Shown here one piece after another: positions 8,209 through 19,157 of a stretch of DNA of 64,000 bases. The stretch is taken from NCBI GenBank assembly GCA_002946415.1, contig NJPS01000045.1:310001-374000 (forward strand). Reading direction: 5' to 3'. Position 1 is the stretch's first letter. Every line of letters begins with the position of its first letter. The position numbers and the translations under genes are program-made. The notes below the pieces were generated by a model that saw nothing but the letters and a program-made list of their open reading frames with translations, searched no databases and was not told the origin of the DNA. The stretch is from Rutstroemia sp. NJR-2017a BVV2 (lineage: Eukaryota; Ascomycota; Leotiomycetes; Helotiales; Rutstroemiaceae).

Positions 8209-11138
8209 ATGGATTTTGAGCCCACTGCAGAACGTGCTGTGGCTGCTCACCCACGAAGACCTCCTGCGCATTTATCCGTATCCCTGAAACACAATACTCC
8301 CGCCGGCAACCATCCAGCTCAAAGTTCCTTAACAGCTGTCGATACCGAAACCACGGAAAATGCTAGTCCTTTTCAGCCTCTCGAAAAGCGGATAACGGAA
8401 GAGAGCAATAACTCGGGAGGTTCTTCTGGGGGTATGAATGTCGAGAAATGGTTCGATCGGTCAAACAAACGTCCGTCTGCCACCGGAAATGACATGTTGA
8501 AGGATAGTAAGTATCTCTCAGAGGAGAGTCTGCCTAGTCTGTCTTCTGATATTGACTAGTCTATGATTCAGATGAACCACCATATTTCCTTCAACAAAGT
8601 TCGAACGATACGTCAGATTCCGGCGACCAACGGATTCATCGGAGCAAGACCCACAGTTACCATCCTTTCTATAAAGCTCCATCTGCAAACGATAGCTCCG
8701 ACGATTTTCGAGGTGTTATCGATGACTTGACGATTGAAAATAGACGGTTGAAAGAAAGGTTGAGGAAGTACGAAAGTCCATCTGCGGCGCACTTGAACAA
8801 CGAGAGGCTCTTCGAGATCAAAGTCCACGGCCTATCATCGCGCAAACGAAGAGAACTGGAAGAAATTCTGCGGTCATTCAGTGCTACTATTGATAGCTCA
8901 GAAGATCTCAGCAGCCCGAGTGCGTCCAACAGTCGTCAGAAGTCCAATCCCTTACCGAGGAAGGTAGCCAAGAATGATTCCGTCTCCTCAACGTCCAATT
9001 CCCGACCCACAGATTCTGCCTATGCATCGATGACAACATCCGGACCATCAAGTGGTGCCACAGGCGTGGAAAGTGGTCAAAGTGGTCAAAGTGGTCAAAT
9101 GCAGGACGCGAAAGATGAAAAGATGCAAGATTTTCTGCGCGACATTCCTGAAGGTCTCCGGGTCGGTAACTCGAGGCATATGACAAACACTCAGAAAAAG
9201 AAGTTGGTCGTCCAACGTCTGGAGCAACTCTTTACGGGCAAGACTGGGACGATGGTTGGCGAGAATAGTCAAACCCTGCAACAACAAGAGGTCTCGAATT
9301 CTGCTTCAAAATTGGGCCACGCTTCCGAAGATCGAAACCAGCGACTAGAAGGTGTTCGTGAGGCCCATATCGGATCGTATGATATGGAGCTTGACAGACA
9401 ACGGCCGGAAATTATGCGCAACAACTCGCATGTTGGATCGGCGGTACGCGACCCTTTGAACTCCTCCCCCGATAGCCTTGCCGGCTCTCCTTCGCCTGAG
9501 CAAAGACCAACTAGACCTTTGGACCTGGATCCCGATCGTGCCCAAGTCGCTGCTGAGAACGCCGACTACATTCGTCATTTGGGTATCTCGGCACCTCAAC
9601 TGTCAAGGGAAGAGTCTGCTGATGCTACTGCTGACGCCGATGGCTGGATATATCTGAACCTCCTTATAAACATGGCGCAGTTACATATCATCAACGTAAC
9701 ACCGGATTTCATCCGATCGGCTGTGACTGAATTCAGTAAGAAGCTCCAAATATCACCCGATCTCAATAAACTCCGATGGAGGGGCGGTACCACTGGCACG
9801 CACCTCAGTAGCGATAGCGGCACCAGCAGCGTTCATCAACGCTCGCCAGATAGTAGTGACATCAGTGATGATGCTGCACGGAAGAGACGCAAGACTAATG
9901 GCGGCAAATTCGCCCCTGTCAACGGATTTGAACGATCCTCAGCATCGCGAAGTGCGCCAGGACCGTTTCATTATAAGCCACTATTTCGAAGGGAGAGTTC
10001 GAATGAGACGTCGTTTGATGAGAGTTCATCCCCGGAACTATTGTACAGTCAAAGTAGGCTGCGACGTACCATGGGGCTAAAGCGAGATCGAATGTGCGGA
10101 GGCAGCCCTCGCGATGATGGTCCGATGGTGTTTTATACCGGCGCTAAATTTTTTAGCGATCTCTCAGGTGATTCTGGAAGCATTGCGGTTCCAGCGCACG
10201 TAAGCGGTGTCGATAAGGATGGTTATAGCATACATACCCGAAATGCACTGGGCTGTGTACCTCGAAGGATGGGTTTGCGGGAGAGGACACCGTCCGGGTC
10301 CTTACTACCATTTCGGCCATTCAAAGACTACTCCAAGGGAGTAAATTTGTTTGAAACTCCTGCATCAAGACCCGCTACTCCTGATCTGTTGTCCGGCGAT
10401 TCAGATTTCGATTTTACGACCGGCATGAATAGCGAGGCCCGAGCAGCAACGCCGCCTCTATGTGATCTTGATGCCCAAGGAATTGGTGGAACTTATCCTT
10501 CCGACCACTTTGTTTACAAAGTCCGCACAAAGTGGACCAAGGTCAGCAACGGTGAGAAACCGAAAATGTCACCTTTCTCGACGCCAGCAAACCCGAAGAA
10601 ATTCTTACATACTATTCCGAAGTCATCCTTGGATATCTTCCAGGATAGCGACTCAAAACAACATGTGGATCGATTGGCGGAAAGGATGTCTCTCTTGAAA
10701 GCTGGCGATCCTTTGGCTACTATGAGCCTACCTCATGATCTCATTAGAACGGAGAACATTTCCGAAGAGCTTGTACATCTTGAGCCTTCGAAATTACCGG
10801 AACCATGTTACTTTCTGGAAGAGTCTAGCACAGAAGATGACCTCGACAGCTCTCGCTCATCGGGCATTTTACATTTAGGAAACGAAGTTGTGGATAGGTC
10901 GCCAAACGCCGCGTCGGACAATGATGTGCAAGTTTCTTCTGGTGGACCCTACGAAAACGGCATGGATATCGACGACGATAATAGCAGCATTGATATGCTT
11001 GCGTACGCTCGCCTGTGTGATCCTGTCACTATCGCTGCTCGCGAGAAAGATTTCGACCGCGAAGCAAGCGATAGATTGGTTGAACTTGGGAGCACTTTTT
11101 CAAATGGAAGTACCGAGTACAGCACATCCAAAGCTTAG
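8209..11138 (+). CDS. frq: FREQUENCY circadian clock protein
   Basis: Negative element of the fungal circadian oscillator: with FRH and casein kinase 1 it inhibits the White Collar Complex that drives its own transcription. Two exons, 8209-8506 and 8572-11138, give 954 aa (Neurospora FRQ is 989). Conserved landmarks: PLEKRITEESNNSGGSSG near residue 57; the FRGVIDDLTIENRRLKE coiled coil around 142-168; KVHGLSSRKRRELEE; KKLVVQRLEQLFTGK; QRPTRPLDLDPDR followed by DYIRHLG in the CK1-docking region; GWIYLNLLINMAQLHIINVT; the basic NLS RKRRKT at about 536; and many acidic/Ser-rich PEST-like stretches. The next in-frame Met codons are 76 and 96. The single CDS intron interrupts codon 100. It is convergent with the peroxiredoxin gene. 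Confidence 0.96.
8507..8571 (+). other. frq intron at codon 100
   Basis: A 65-nt intron with strong donor GTAAGT and acceptor TTCAG. It contains in-frame stops when retained (the retained frame ends after LSSDID at 8559). Splicing joins A|AT, giving the NEPPYF segment that matches FRQ homologues. Confidence 0.88.
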
Positions 11139-11939
11139 GGCACTTTATGGTCTGTTGGCCATGGGGTATCCTATCTCAAAAGAAGGTGTTGAAAAGGGCT
11201 TCAGCAAGAGGTGGAAAAATGGGCGTTTTGGATGGATACATATGACTGGACGGATGGGTTGTATTTACGCTTATCACGTTAAGTGGCATATTTATTGCAT
11301 GGTTTTCGGTGTTGGCTTGTCTTAGCTTGGGGATCAAAGGGCGTTCTTTCTATCAGGGAAGGATTTTTATTTGATTTGAGCGAGCATAAGACATTGTGGA
11401 GTTTGTTTTTGTTTTTGTTTTTTGTTTTTTGGTTGGGAAAGAACGGAGATTTTTCGTCTTGGGTGCTATTAGGCGTATTTTGAGATACCACTCCGCGGCT
11501 TGCTTGCTTGCGTCTATTTGTTTGATTTTGAGCAAACTGGTTCGCTCTTGGCAGGTTATTCTTGGTAGCGTTTGAAAGTATCCGTTGTTTGATGGATAGA
11601 AGATTTGTTTTATTTTATTTTTAATTGTTTTTTGCATCGTGGAGCATCAAGGTTACACATATGGCATCATGAGTATGTAGATAGTTATAAAAATATAAAT
11701 TTTTAATATACCTCATCACTGAGTGCATTTTTGATATGAATCTTGAATTCCGCGATGTCATCTGTGTGTGTGTTTCTTTGTATATTTGAAGATGGGTAGT
11801 CTGCTGAGATCTGCTCAAATTTGATTGCTAGCTATTATTTGTTACAAGTCAAAAGGTGCTCTCTGAATGGAATATGCTAAGAATCTTTCTCCTCCATACA
11901 CAGGTTCTCACTACCATCCCTCCATACGGAACCTCTAGC
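11139..11939. other. Convergent 3' region of frq and the peroxiredoxin gene
   Basis: Holds the frq 3' UTR, including a T-rich tract near 11404-11431 made of TTTTTG units, and the 3' end of the peroxiredoxin gene. An antisense frq RNA (qrf in Neurospora) would have to start here, but sequence gives no evidence for or against it. Confidence 0.4.
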
Positions 11940-12812
11940 TTAACCCAAGACATTCTCAGCAGCACTCACTACTACCCGTTAGTAGCCCCCTAACAGCATT
12001 GCGTAAAACATCGAGGGAGGAATAAAAGAGAGAACAAACCATCAAGGCCAGTATTGTCAGGCTCCACGTGCAGAGCCTTGACTTTCCCATCCTCGATCAG
12101 CATGGCGTAGCGCTTGCTGCGAGGACCGCCGAAGATGGCGCTCCCGTCGAAGGCGAGATCGACGGCGGAGGTGAATTCGGCGGTGGGGTCGCCGAGGAAG
12201 CGGATCTAGAGGAGGGGGGAGTTAGGGGAGGGAGGATGGGGAGATGGGGGGGAGGGAATTGGGTTACGTACGCCAGACCTGCCGGATGGATCGAGAGTTG
12301 CGCCCCAGGCTTTGGTTCTGGTGGGGGAGGGGGGATGTTAGTTTAGTGAGTGAGAGGGATGGGATTGTGTAATGTGACATACACGAACGGATCATTAACC
12401 GCAACAACAAAAACATCGCCTGCTTCTTTTAACTTAGGGTGCTTGATGTAACCCGGGATGTGCGACTCGGAGCATGATGGACCTGCACAACAACTTCTCA
12501 TTAGTAACGCAGCTCATCTTCCCCTAGTCCTCTCTCTCTGTCTCTCTCTTGGGAAAAACCAAAAAAAAAAAAAAGAAAACCCATACTAAACGCAGCCGGC
12601 ACTCCAATAATCAACGCCTTGCCCTTGGTCAGCTCGCTCAGATTGACCTTGTTGGCGGGGGAGTTCTCGACGAGCACGGAGAGATTGGGGACGGGGTCGC
12701 CGACTTGGATTAGGGAGGGGCGGGTGCTGGTGAAGGGGCGGGAGAGGGAGAGGGAGGGACTGCGGAGGAGACGGAGGGAAGGGGTGAGACGGGGGGTGAG
12801 ACGGAGGGACAT
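11940..12812 (-). CDS. PRX5-type peroxiredoxin, probably mitochondrial
   Basis: Thiol peroxidase (AhpC/TSA, Prx5/Asp f 3 type) that reduces H2O2 and alkyl hydroperoxides. Five exons (12812-12587, 12482-12383, 12317-12272, 12205-12040, 11968-11940) give 188 aa. The first 30 residues are rich in Arg, Ser and Leu with RPFTSTRP, a good mitochondrial presequence, so the mature part is about 157 aa, normal for the family. The peroxidatic Cys lies in GVPAAFSPSCSESH, split by intron 1. Further conserved blocks are HIPGYIK, VVAVNDPFV and FGGPRSKRYAMLIEDG. One small exon is only 46 nt and intron 1 carries a long pyrimidine run. There is no peroxisomal SKL-type tail. Confidence 0.92.
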
Positions 12813-13279
12813 TGTGTGGATGGGTTTGAGTGTTCAATTGGGGTGGTGGTTTTGAGAATAGTGGTTGAGGGATTGGGGAGGGATGAGGGAGGTTGGTGGG
12901 GGGAGGCGGATGGCGTGCGCGGTGGTGGTGGGGATGGGGAAGGTGGAAGCGGGTGGGTTCGGCCGCTGAGGTTCGTCATTTCTTTCCTTGCTTAAGTTAC
13001 TGTACCTTGAATTTACTTCGACTTCACTACGAATAAAATGCTCTTCTGGACCACTCACATTTTTCACTTGTTAATTTCTGTTTACTTGTTATCTGTCCCC
13101 TTTTCTAGGTCTGCCTCGAGTAGATCGGTGGGATTCTATCTCTAGATTCTGCGCTGAAAGAATCGATCAATGAAGGATATATTTACGAGTATTTACAATT
13201 TTGGAGTAGCTGCAATAGGCTGGAATATACAAGATTGCATCGTTGAACCCGTTCCCTTTCGGTAAACACAATCCAATTC
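12813..13279. other. Peroxiredoxin promoter region
   Basis: Strongly G-rich on the plus strand at 12836-12960 (purine runs such as GGTTGGTGGGGGGAGG). No gene is seen. It probably holds the peroxiredoxin promoter on the minus strand and the 3' flank of the UstYa-like gene. Confidence 0.4.
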
Positions 13280-14203
13280 TCAAAGTACTGCCTCCCCGGG
13301 CATGTTCTTCCTCCATTTCCACACAGTGTGCTCATTTGCCCAGGCTAACATCACATCATAATCTGTACACTGATGTTTGGCGCCCCATCCCGGAGTGTCC
13401 GTCTTCCCCTCCAGACTCGTATCTGCAGCACACATGATTGCTTGTCGGATGTTGTCAAAACAATGGGCTGAGTGATGTGCAACTTCTTGGGTCAAGTTGA
13501 CACCACCATACCCTTGTTGGAAGTACTGTACGAGATATGACTATCGGATATACGTAAGTCACTTCCCAGATACGAAAGCAGTATGGAAGTACTTACGAGA
13601 CAGTGAAGCTGGTGGAAGACAGACATCATGTACACGGGCTCGGAGTGCGTGTCGTTTATACGCATCTCATACGCCTCACCCAAATCGAAGGACTCGGCAT
13701 CATCAACCCGAACATATCCTCTGCCATCTTGGATGGTAACTTAGCAATAGTAGGTGGTGGTGATGGGTCAGTTAAGCAATGGACTTACCAGCACTCAATT
13801 CAATCCAGTTGTGAAGTGTATGCAGGGTCTCCTGCTCACTTGCGAACATATCCTCATGAAGGTATCGGTCATTCCCCTCGAAAATATAGTCCTTTTTTGG
13901 AACTACTCACATGAGTAAAGGTAACCTAGACCCACGACAGCGGGTGTGAGTGGGTAACTTACAAGATGGTACAGGAGATGAGGCGAGGTTCTTCTCCTGA
14001 GAAGCCCGGCTGAAGGTCGCCTCATGGCGGAAGTAATAGACCGATAGGAAGACTATCATGCATGCCATAATCGTTTCCAGAATCACTCGGCCATATCTTG
14101 CTAGGGCTGAGACCCCTACTTGCGAGCGTTTCTCCAGGACTGGAGCGTCTTTGCTATGAGTAGGAAGGAATGGCTGTTGGTCCTCATCGTATTGATTCTC
14201 CAT
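13280..14203 (-). CDS. UstYa-like DUF3328 oxidase (orphan)
   Basis: Member of the UstYa/DUF3328 family, copper-dependent-type oxidases that cyclise or otherwise oxidise RiPPs and other peptides in fungal clusters (family knowledge). Four exons (14203-13963, 13905-13789, 13739-13597, 13540-13280) give 253 aa. A single transmembrane helix lies near residues 39-58 (VILETIMACMIVFLSVYYF), so the enzyme is a type II membrane protein. Both family motifs are present: HQLHC in exon 3 (VFHQLHCL) and HSAHCFDNIRQAIMCAAD in exon 4 (HxxHC), followed by GWGAKHQCTDYDVM. The length is typical. No RiPP precursor, tyrosinase, second UstY gene or transporter is found nearby, so its substrate is unknown. Confidence 0.9.
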
Positions 14204-15487
14204 GATGCAGGGCACCAAATTTGGCACAAGCACGAAAGAGCCAAAGAGGAAAAGCGGATCGCGAGACAGAAGTAAAATCACGCTGTTACCGAGGTGCCCG
14301 ATATGCCAGCTGCAGCGGACCGCAGAGGAGGATTGTTTCAGTAATTAGATATCCGCTCTTGGAAATTCGGCCAAGGAAGAGGGCGACGGTGGTTTTACGG
14401 ACTGGACTCTACAGTTCAGGATCGGTAGACTATTATTTATCAAGGTAGGCGATGGCGAAGGCCCACGATAGGAAAGAATCTGCGAATAGGAAATCAGGAA
14501 GCGGCAAAATGCCCGGGAGATCTGAGCATTATGGCTGATTTAACCTTAACCCCGCCCTCATTTCGGCGGAATCCACCATGTCGTCGAAATTAAGGGGACG
14601 CGTACAGAAGTTAAGGTTATCGACTTTGCTGTTTCGTTTTGAATGTCTCCCCGAGTCCTGCTCGTATTTTGTTGTTATCTCGTATGTCCTTGAAATGAAG
14701 GCGTCTTCGCTTCGTCATTGGCGTTTCGTTTTGAGTGGTGAGCAACTGCCGAAGAACCTTCTCAAGGTCTTCATCACGTGAACGCTCCTCCTTCTCTCAC
14801 GCTTTACAACTTTACTATGTTCATTCTTGTCACGTAGAAACAAAAGAAGATTGAAGTTTCACCTTCTCGTGTCTCTGTTCCGTTAGACAAGCAAACTCTC
14901 CGCTTGTATCCTCGTTTCTAGATGTCATATTGAACTCAGGTCCTCCTTAGAAATGCCAATGCTTTTCCGAGAGACTTCCGCCCCGCTTTGTTCCAGAGCT
15001 CAGCGGTAGCTCATATTCTTTGATTGTCATCATATCTAGGTTAGCGGTATGAACACATCGTATATGAAAAAGTAACTCATACAAAATACAAGGGTGGATA
15101 ACTTAAGCTCAGGATAGAAGCTCAGCCATCCAGAAGGCTTGATTTCGGAAATTTTTCAACACGTTACCTGATCAGGCCAGTTCTGGTGTGAAAATCATCG
15201 TGAAAGAACTCAGTCTGGTGTTTGTTCCTCTTTACTACGAAGACGATTTTAAGTTTAATATATTTCCGACCTTGAGTGACTAACAAGGGTTCGGTTTGCT
15301 GAAGTCTAGATTCATTCCCTATGAACACAATCCAAGAGGTAATAAATGGACCTTCTGGAAGCCTCAAACCTTTTCCTCTTATAAATAAAGGCTCAGTCCT
15401 GTGCCTCTTCCTGTCATTACCATTCCTTCAGTCTTTACCTTCACCAGTCACTCTTTTTTCCGCATACTTGCGTGCCATTCTTTCAAA
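14204..15487. other. Divergent intergenic region, UstYa-like gene to expansin-like gene
   Basis: No supported gene. A small ATG frame at 14578-14781 has no homology I recognise. Short inverted AACCTTAAC/GTTAAGGTT motifs at about 14543 and 14610 flank GC-rich DNA. A TATAAATA box at about 15380-15387 sits about 100 bp before the expansin-like start. Confidence 0.4.
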
Positions 15488-16499
15488 ATGTTGTTCAAAG
15501 CATCTACTTTCCTCGGGTTTGCAACCTTGAGCCTTGCTGCTGCAGTAGCCTACGATGATGTCTGCGAGTCAGACAACACTCCACCAGCCGTTAAGCCTGT
15601 CGCGGCCAGCACGGGATCATCCTCCCTTGCAGCTGCGACCTCAGTCATCCAGGCTACATCTTTGTCGTCGAGCCTGTCCGCTGCTTCATCAACAACCATG
15701 CTTACAGTGGCCAAGTCTTCATCCTCACCTCTTGCTGTAGCTTCATCTTCTCCAGCTAGTTCTGTCTCTCTCGCCGCCTCATCTTCCACAGGCGCTACTA
15801 GTGCATCAGTCAACGGTGATGGAACGTGGTATGGTGAGGACTGCGGAGAGGAAAGCTGCTGGCAAGGAGGAGCTTGCGCTTTCGTGGATTATGTTCTCCC
15901 AGCCTCGATCGCTGGCTCAACTTGCGTGTCGGAATTGATCTGGAACAGCAGTTACAACTGCGGTGGATGTGTTGAAATCACCTACCAAGGAAAGAAGAAG
16001 ATTGCCATGGTATGCTAAGCTCCTGACTACATACAAACCCCTTGACTTGACCCCCTTTCACTAACGACTTTTCCACAACCAGATCACCAACAAAACCGGC
16101 GGAGACGCCGTCCATCTCGACATGAGCCCCGACATGTTCTCCCAACTTGCCGACAAATCCCGCGGCGAAATCGACATCGAATGGGCCCACGTTCCCTGCC
16201 CCATCACCACGCCCCTCCAAATAGCCATGCACGGCGGCTCTTCGCAATACTGGTTCGCGGCCACAGTCGAGAATGCCATTCTCCGCACTGCGAGCATGGA
16301 AGTCTCTTCTGATTCCGGCGCGACGTGGAAGCCAACTACTAGAAATATCAACAACTTCTTCGAGTTCCCATCTTCAGGTGGAACGGGCACCAAGACGGCT
16401 TGGGTTAGAGTCACTTCGGAGACGGGCAGCCAGGTCGTGGTTAAGAATGTTGATATGACTTCGAAGACTATTACTAAGGCGACTAGTAACTATGCTTGA
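15488..16499 (+). CDS. Secreted expansin-like protein (DPBB plus C-terminal beta domain)
   Basis: Predicted extracellular wall-loosening protein without hydrolytic activity, related to fungal expansin-like proteins and loosenins. Exons 15488-16009 and 16083-16499 give 312 aa. A signal peptide (MLFKASTFLGFATLSLAAAVA) is followed by a Ser/Ala/Thr-rich, probably O-glycosylated linker of about 95 residues. The double-psi beta-barrel begins at GDGTWYG and has the C-rich EDCGEESCWQGGAC and YNCGGCVEI segments and the GEIDIEW motif (HFD-like aspartate region). The C-terminal domain (from about residue 210) resembles the expansin CBM63-like domain. Its neighbours, a small secreted protein and GH93, point to plant wall or substrate contact. 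Confidence 0.87.
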
Positions 16500-17284
16500 G
16501 CGTCGGAACTCTGAGATGGAGGAATTGCTCTTGTAGAGTTTGAAGTCGGTGGAGATCAGGATACAAGACGATTGAATCCATGCTGTGTGGACATAGCCTG
16601 CATCATTTTTTCGATGTCATGTATATAACTTCTCTTCTTTATTATTAGGAAATCCCATCCTGGCCAGCCGGGCTGCCAGCTGGCTAGTTGGAGAAAAAAA
16701 ATCCTTTTAAGCTTAAGCTTTAGACTTTGTTCCAACGTATATGCCTAATTTGTAAGTGTGATGCATTGGTTAGTGGTTTTTCCTTTTCGGATTCTCCTCC
16801 CCTGTTGGTCTGGATGGAGTTGGAAATGGGCACTGGTACGGGGGAGGTATGAGGATGTGTGATGTTTTGGGATTCGAGTATTTTCGCCCCTAGCATTAGC
16901 CTATAGTTGCTGGGTAAATTATCTTACTTAGACAGGAGCAATATAGGAGTAGCATAAGGGTATATGGCTATTAGAAAATCCAGACCCCCTTAGTTTTCTT
17001 ACCACAAAGCCGCAGTCAGCCAGTTAGTAAAGCATCCGCGTTACACAGTCAATCAGATCATCCCCGACTGCAATTATGAACAGGAAATGGAACTAAGTCA
17101 CTATCGAATTTCCGAAACACGTCAATGAAGTAGGCTGAACTTGATATATGCTAGGTGCAAGCACCATAGAGATAAATACAAATTCCGAACCCTGCTGAAT
17201 TTATTGCATTTCCATTCCGCCCGCAACACCATCCAACATTCCCATCCAACGACCATTCATCCTCTTCCCAAGATTGCCCTCCAT
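16500..17284. other. Intergenic region with palindromes, no gene seen
   Basis: Shared 3' flank of the expansin-like gene (+) and the small secreted protein gene (-). It contains GCCAGCTGGC within a hairpin-prone GC segment at about 16657-16690 and the 12-bp palindrome AAGCTTAAGCTT at 16709-16720. Confidence 0.45.
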
Positions 17285-17668
17285 CTATCTGCAGGTAGGA
17301 CGACCATTCTCCAAGACATTCGCATTGCACTTAACGGTGCTTTTGTCGATGCAGTTCAAAGCTCCGTTGCCTTTATCACATCAGCAAAAAGAACTCTCAA
17401 AAACGGAGGACAGATACTCACAGTTGAAGCTCGCACCAAGAGGCAAGCAAAGACCGGCAGCTCCAGTAGCGGTCGTGCACACGTCCTCCTTCAAGCTGGT
17501 TTTAGCAACACAGCAGTTGCCGGATGCGACAGGGCGGTTGGCATTGGCGCCGGCGCGCTCTTGAAGGAGAACATCACGGCGGATGGCGCCCTCAAGAGGA
17601 GTCTCGACTGTAGCGGCAGTGGCGAAGGCCATGAGGGCGAAGAAAGCGATGGTGTTTGAGAACTGCAT
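17285..17668 (-). CDS. Small secreted cysteine-rich protein, effector-like
   Basis: Function unknown. Two exons (17668-17422 and 17370-17285) give 110 aa. An N-terminal signal peptide (MQFSNTIAFFALMAFATAA) is followed by a short pro-region with a dibasic Kex2-type RR at residues 30-31. The mature part has eight cysteines in a CC-C-C-C-C-C-C order, starting GNCC and ending PTCR, so probably four disulphides. The spacing does not fit hydrophobins (whose CC pairs are at positions 2-3 and 6-7). The splice is supported because joining T|GC restores a cysteine and continues an even Cys pattern. Candidates are an effector, an antimicrobial-type peptide or a wall protein. I do not recognise the family. 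Confidence 0.75.
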
Positions 17669-19157
17669 TTTGACTGTTGATTGATTGTTGTTGTAAGGAG
17701 AACAAAGATTGTATAGTATAGATTATAAAAATTAAATGAATGTCCGACCGGCGGGTAGTGATTGAAATGTGAATGAATGGGAAATGCTGAGCTGTGAATG
17801 ATGGGATGAAGAGTTAAGATCTTCGAGACATCGAGGCTATTTTATATCTCAATTCATCGCATACAGGTGGACATAGTGGCTGGCGGCAGCAAGTTGAGAC
17901 GGTGACTTCAGACGAGACTTGGTCCGCTTCGGGCATCTGAGACGGGCCCCTGACACGACCACAGGGAAATCGCTCATCGTGGTATCAGATGAAAAGTAAG
18001 TTGATCTGGGTATCATGAAGTTCAACACGAAGGCCAGCGCCGGCCGATCAGGGATACTGCCCCGGCATTTGGACGAACTTAAGCTTATTTTGGCAGAGAG
18101 CATTGATCGCATCTGGATAGAGCAAGATGTAGCGAGTTTCAAGGGGACGGATTTGGAACGTCAGACAATTGTGGAGATGCTGTCTTGAAAACTAACGATC
18201 AAGTTTCGAGACATTCTCGCGATGTTATTAGCCTGATATGCTTCTTGTAACGACATTGAGGCCAAAAGCTCAGAGTAGGCGCCTTCACGATAAAACTTGG
18301 CCAAGTACTTTCATATTCGGCAGTTAGGTGGGATCTTTTGAGACGGACTATCCAATTGCTCACTTGAGAGGTAGTCTTTAACGGAAATTGTCATGGTCTT
18401 TGTGCAATACAACTTATGAAAGATGTGAATCTCAAATTTCGAGTACAGAGCTTTTCATTGAAGCTGTTTGGACCTGGTTTGTTGTATTCATCTGTACGGG
18501 ATGTGTGGAATTAAGAAGCGCGTCCCATGTTACCTAGGCCCTCGGCAGTAGTCGAAGTGGGATTAGTAAGCGGCCGCAGAATTCACAATATTGCTGGAGG
18601 TTTGCAACGGGAAAAGGGCCGCTATATAAGCATGACAGTCACTCCCAAGAGTGGTGTTACTATTAGCTTTACAATCCACTTCTTGGAGATACTAATTTTC
18701 TACTCACGATGGGATTATTCTTTGCTCCGGACCGAGGTGCTCCACTTCAGCTGGCCGTTCACTCAAGATTTATATGACGGAAAAACATTATTACCTCACC
18801 GTCATCCAAACTGGTCTGATATCCAATGTGAACCGATTCCCCTCAAATCATCTCCACATGCCGAGTACGCCATTCTCCGCTGGCCACACGGCACTGACAG
18901 GCGCACGATTCTGATTGGAGCGCATCCGGAGAAACCATCTTGCGAGATATCCCCGGGAGCAATTTGCAAGGTTAGCGGCTATCCCCCGATGGATTAAAAC
19001 TTTTGAATGGCTTTATGCGGGGTAGTTTCCCCGGAATTACAAACCTGTAGTTCAGTATGAGAGCTAATCGGCTCGCAGAGTAAGTATAAAAGCCATCTGT
19101 TTCTTCTGATCACATATGTTTCCCATCCCGTTTTGTGTTTTGTGTCTATCTTCTACG
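17669..19157. other. Divergent intergenic region, no supported gene
   Basis: Promoter of the small secreted protein (TATA-like run near 17710-17730 on the minus side) and of the GH93 gene (TATAAAAG at about 19085-19093). A 157-codon frame at 18527-18997 starts with ATG but shows no domain, signal peptide or family resemblance, so I leave it out. Confidence 0.4.

Noticed and set aside
9048..9287. Minus-strand frames inside frq (and similar frames in other long genes)
   Set aside because: They are antisense shadows of a well-supported coding frame. An antisense frq RNA is possible but these frames are not evidence for it.
14543..14620. Short inverted AACCTTAAC/GTTAAGGTT motifs as ends of a miniature transposon
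   Set aside because: Arms are only about 9 bp, no target-site duplication was seen and the enclosed sequence has no second copy in the window.
15550..15813. Minus-strand frame across the expansin-like Ser-rich linker
   Set aside because: Arises from codon bias of the Ser/Ala-rich plus-strand linker; it is a mirror frame.
18527..18997. 157-codon ATG frame upstream of the GH93 gene
   Set aside because: No domain, signal peptide or family resemblance, and stop-free length alone is expected by chance in this much intergenic DNA.
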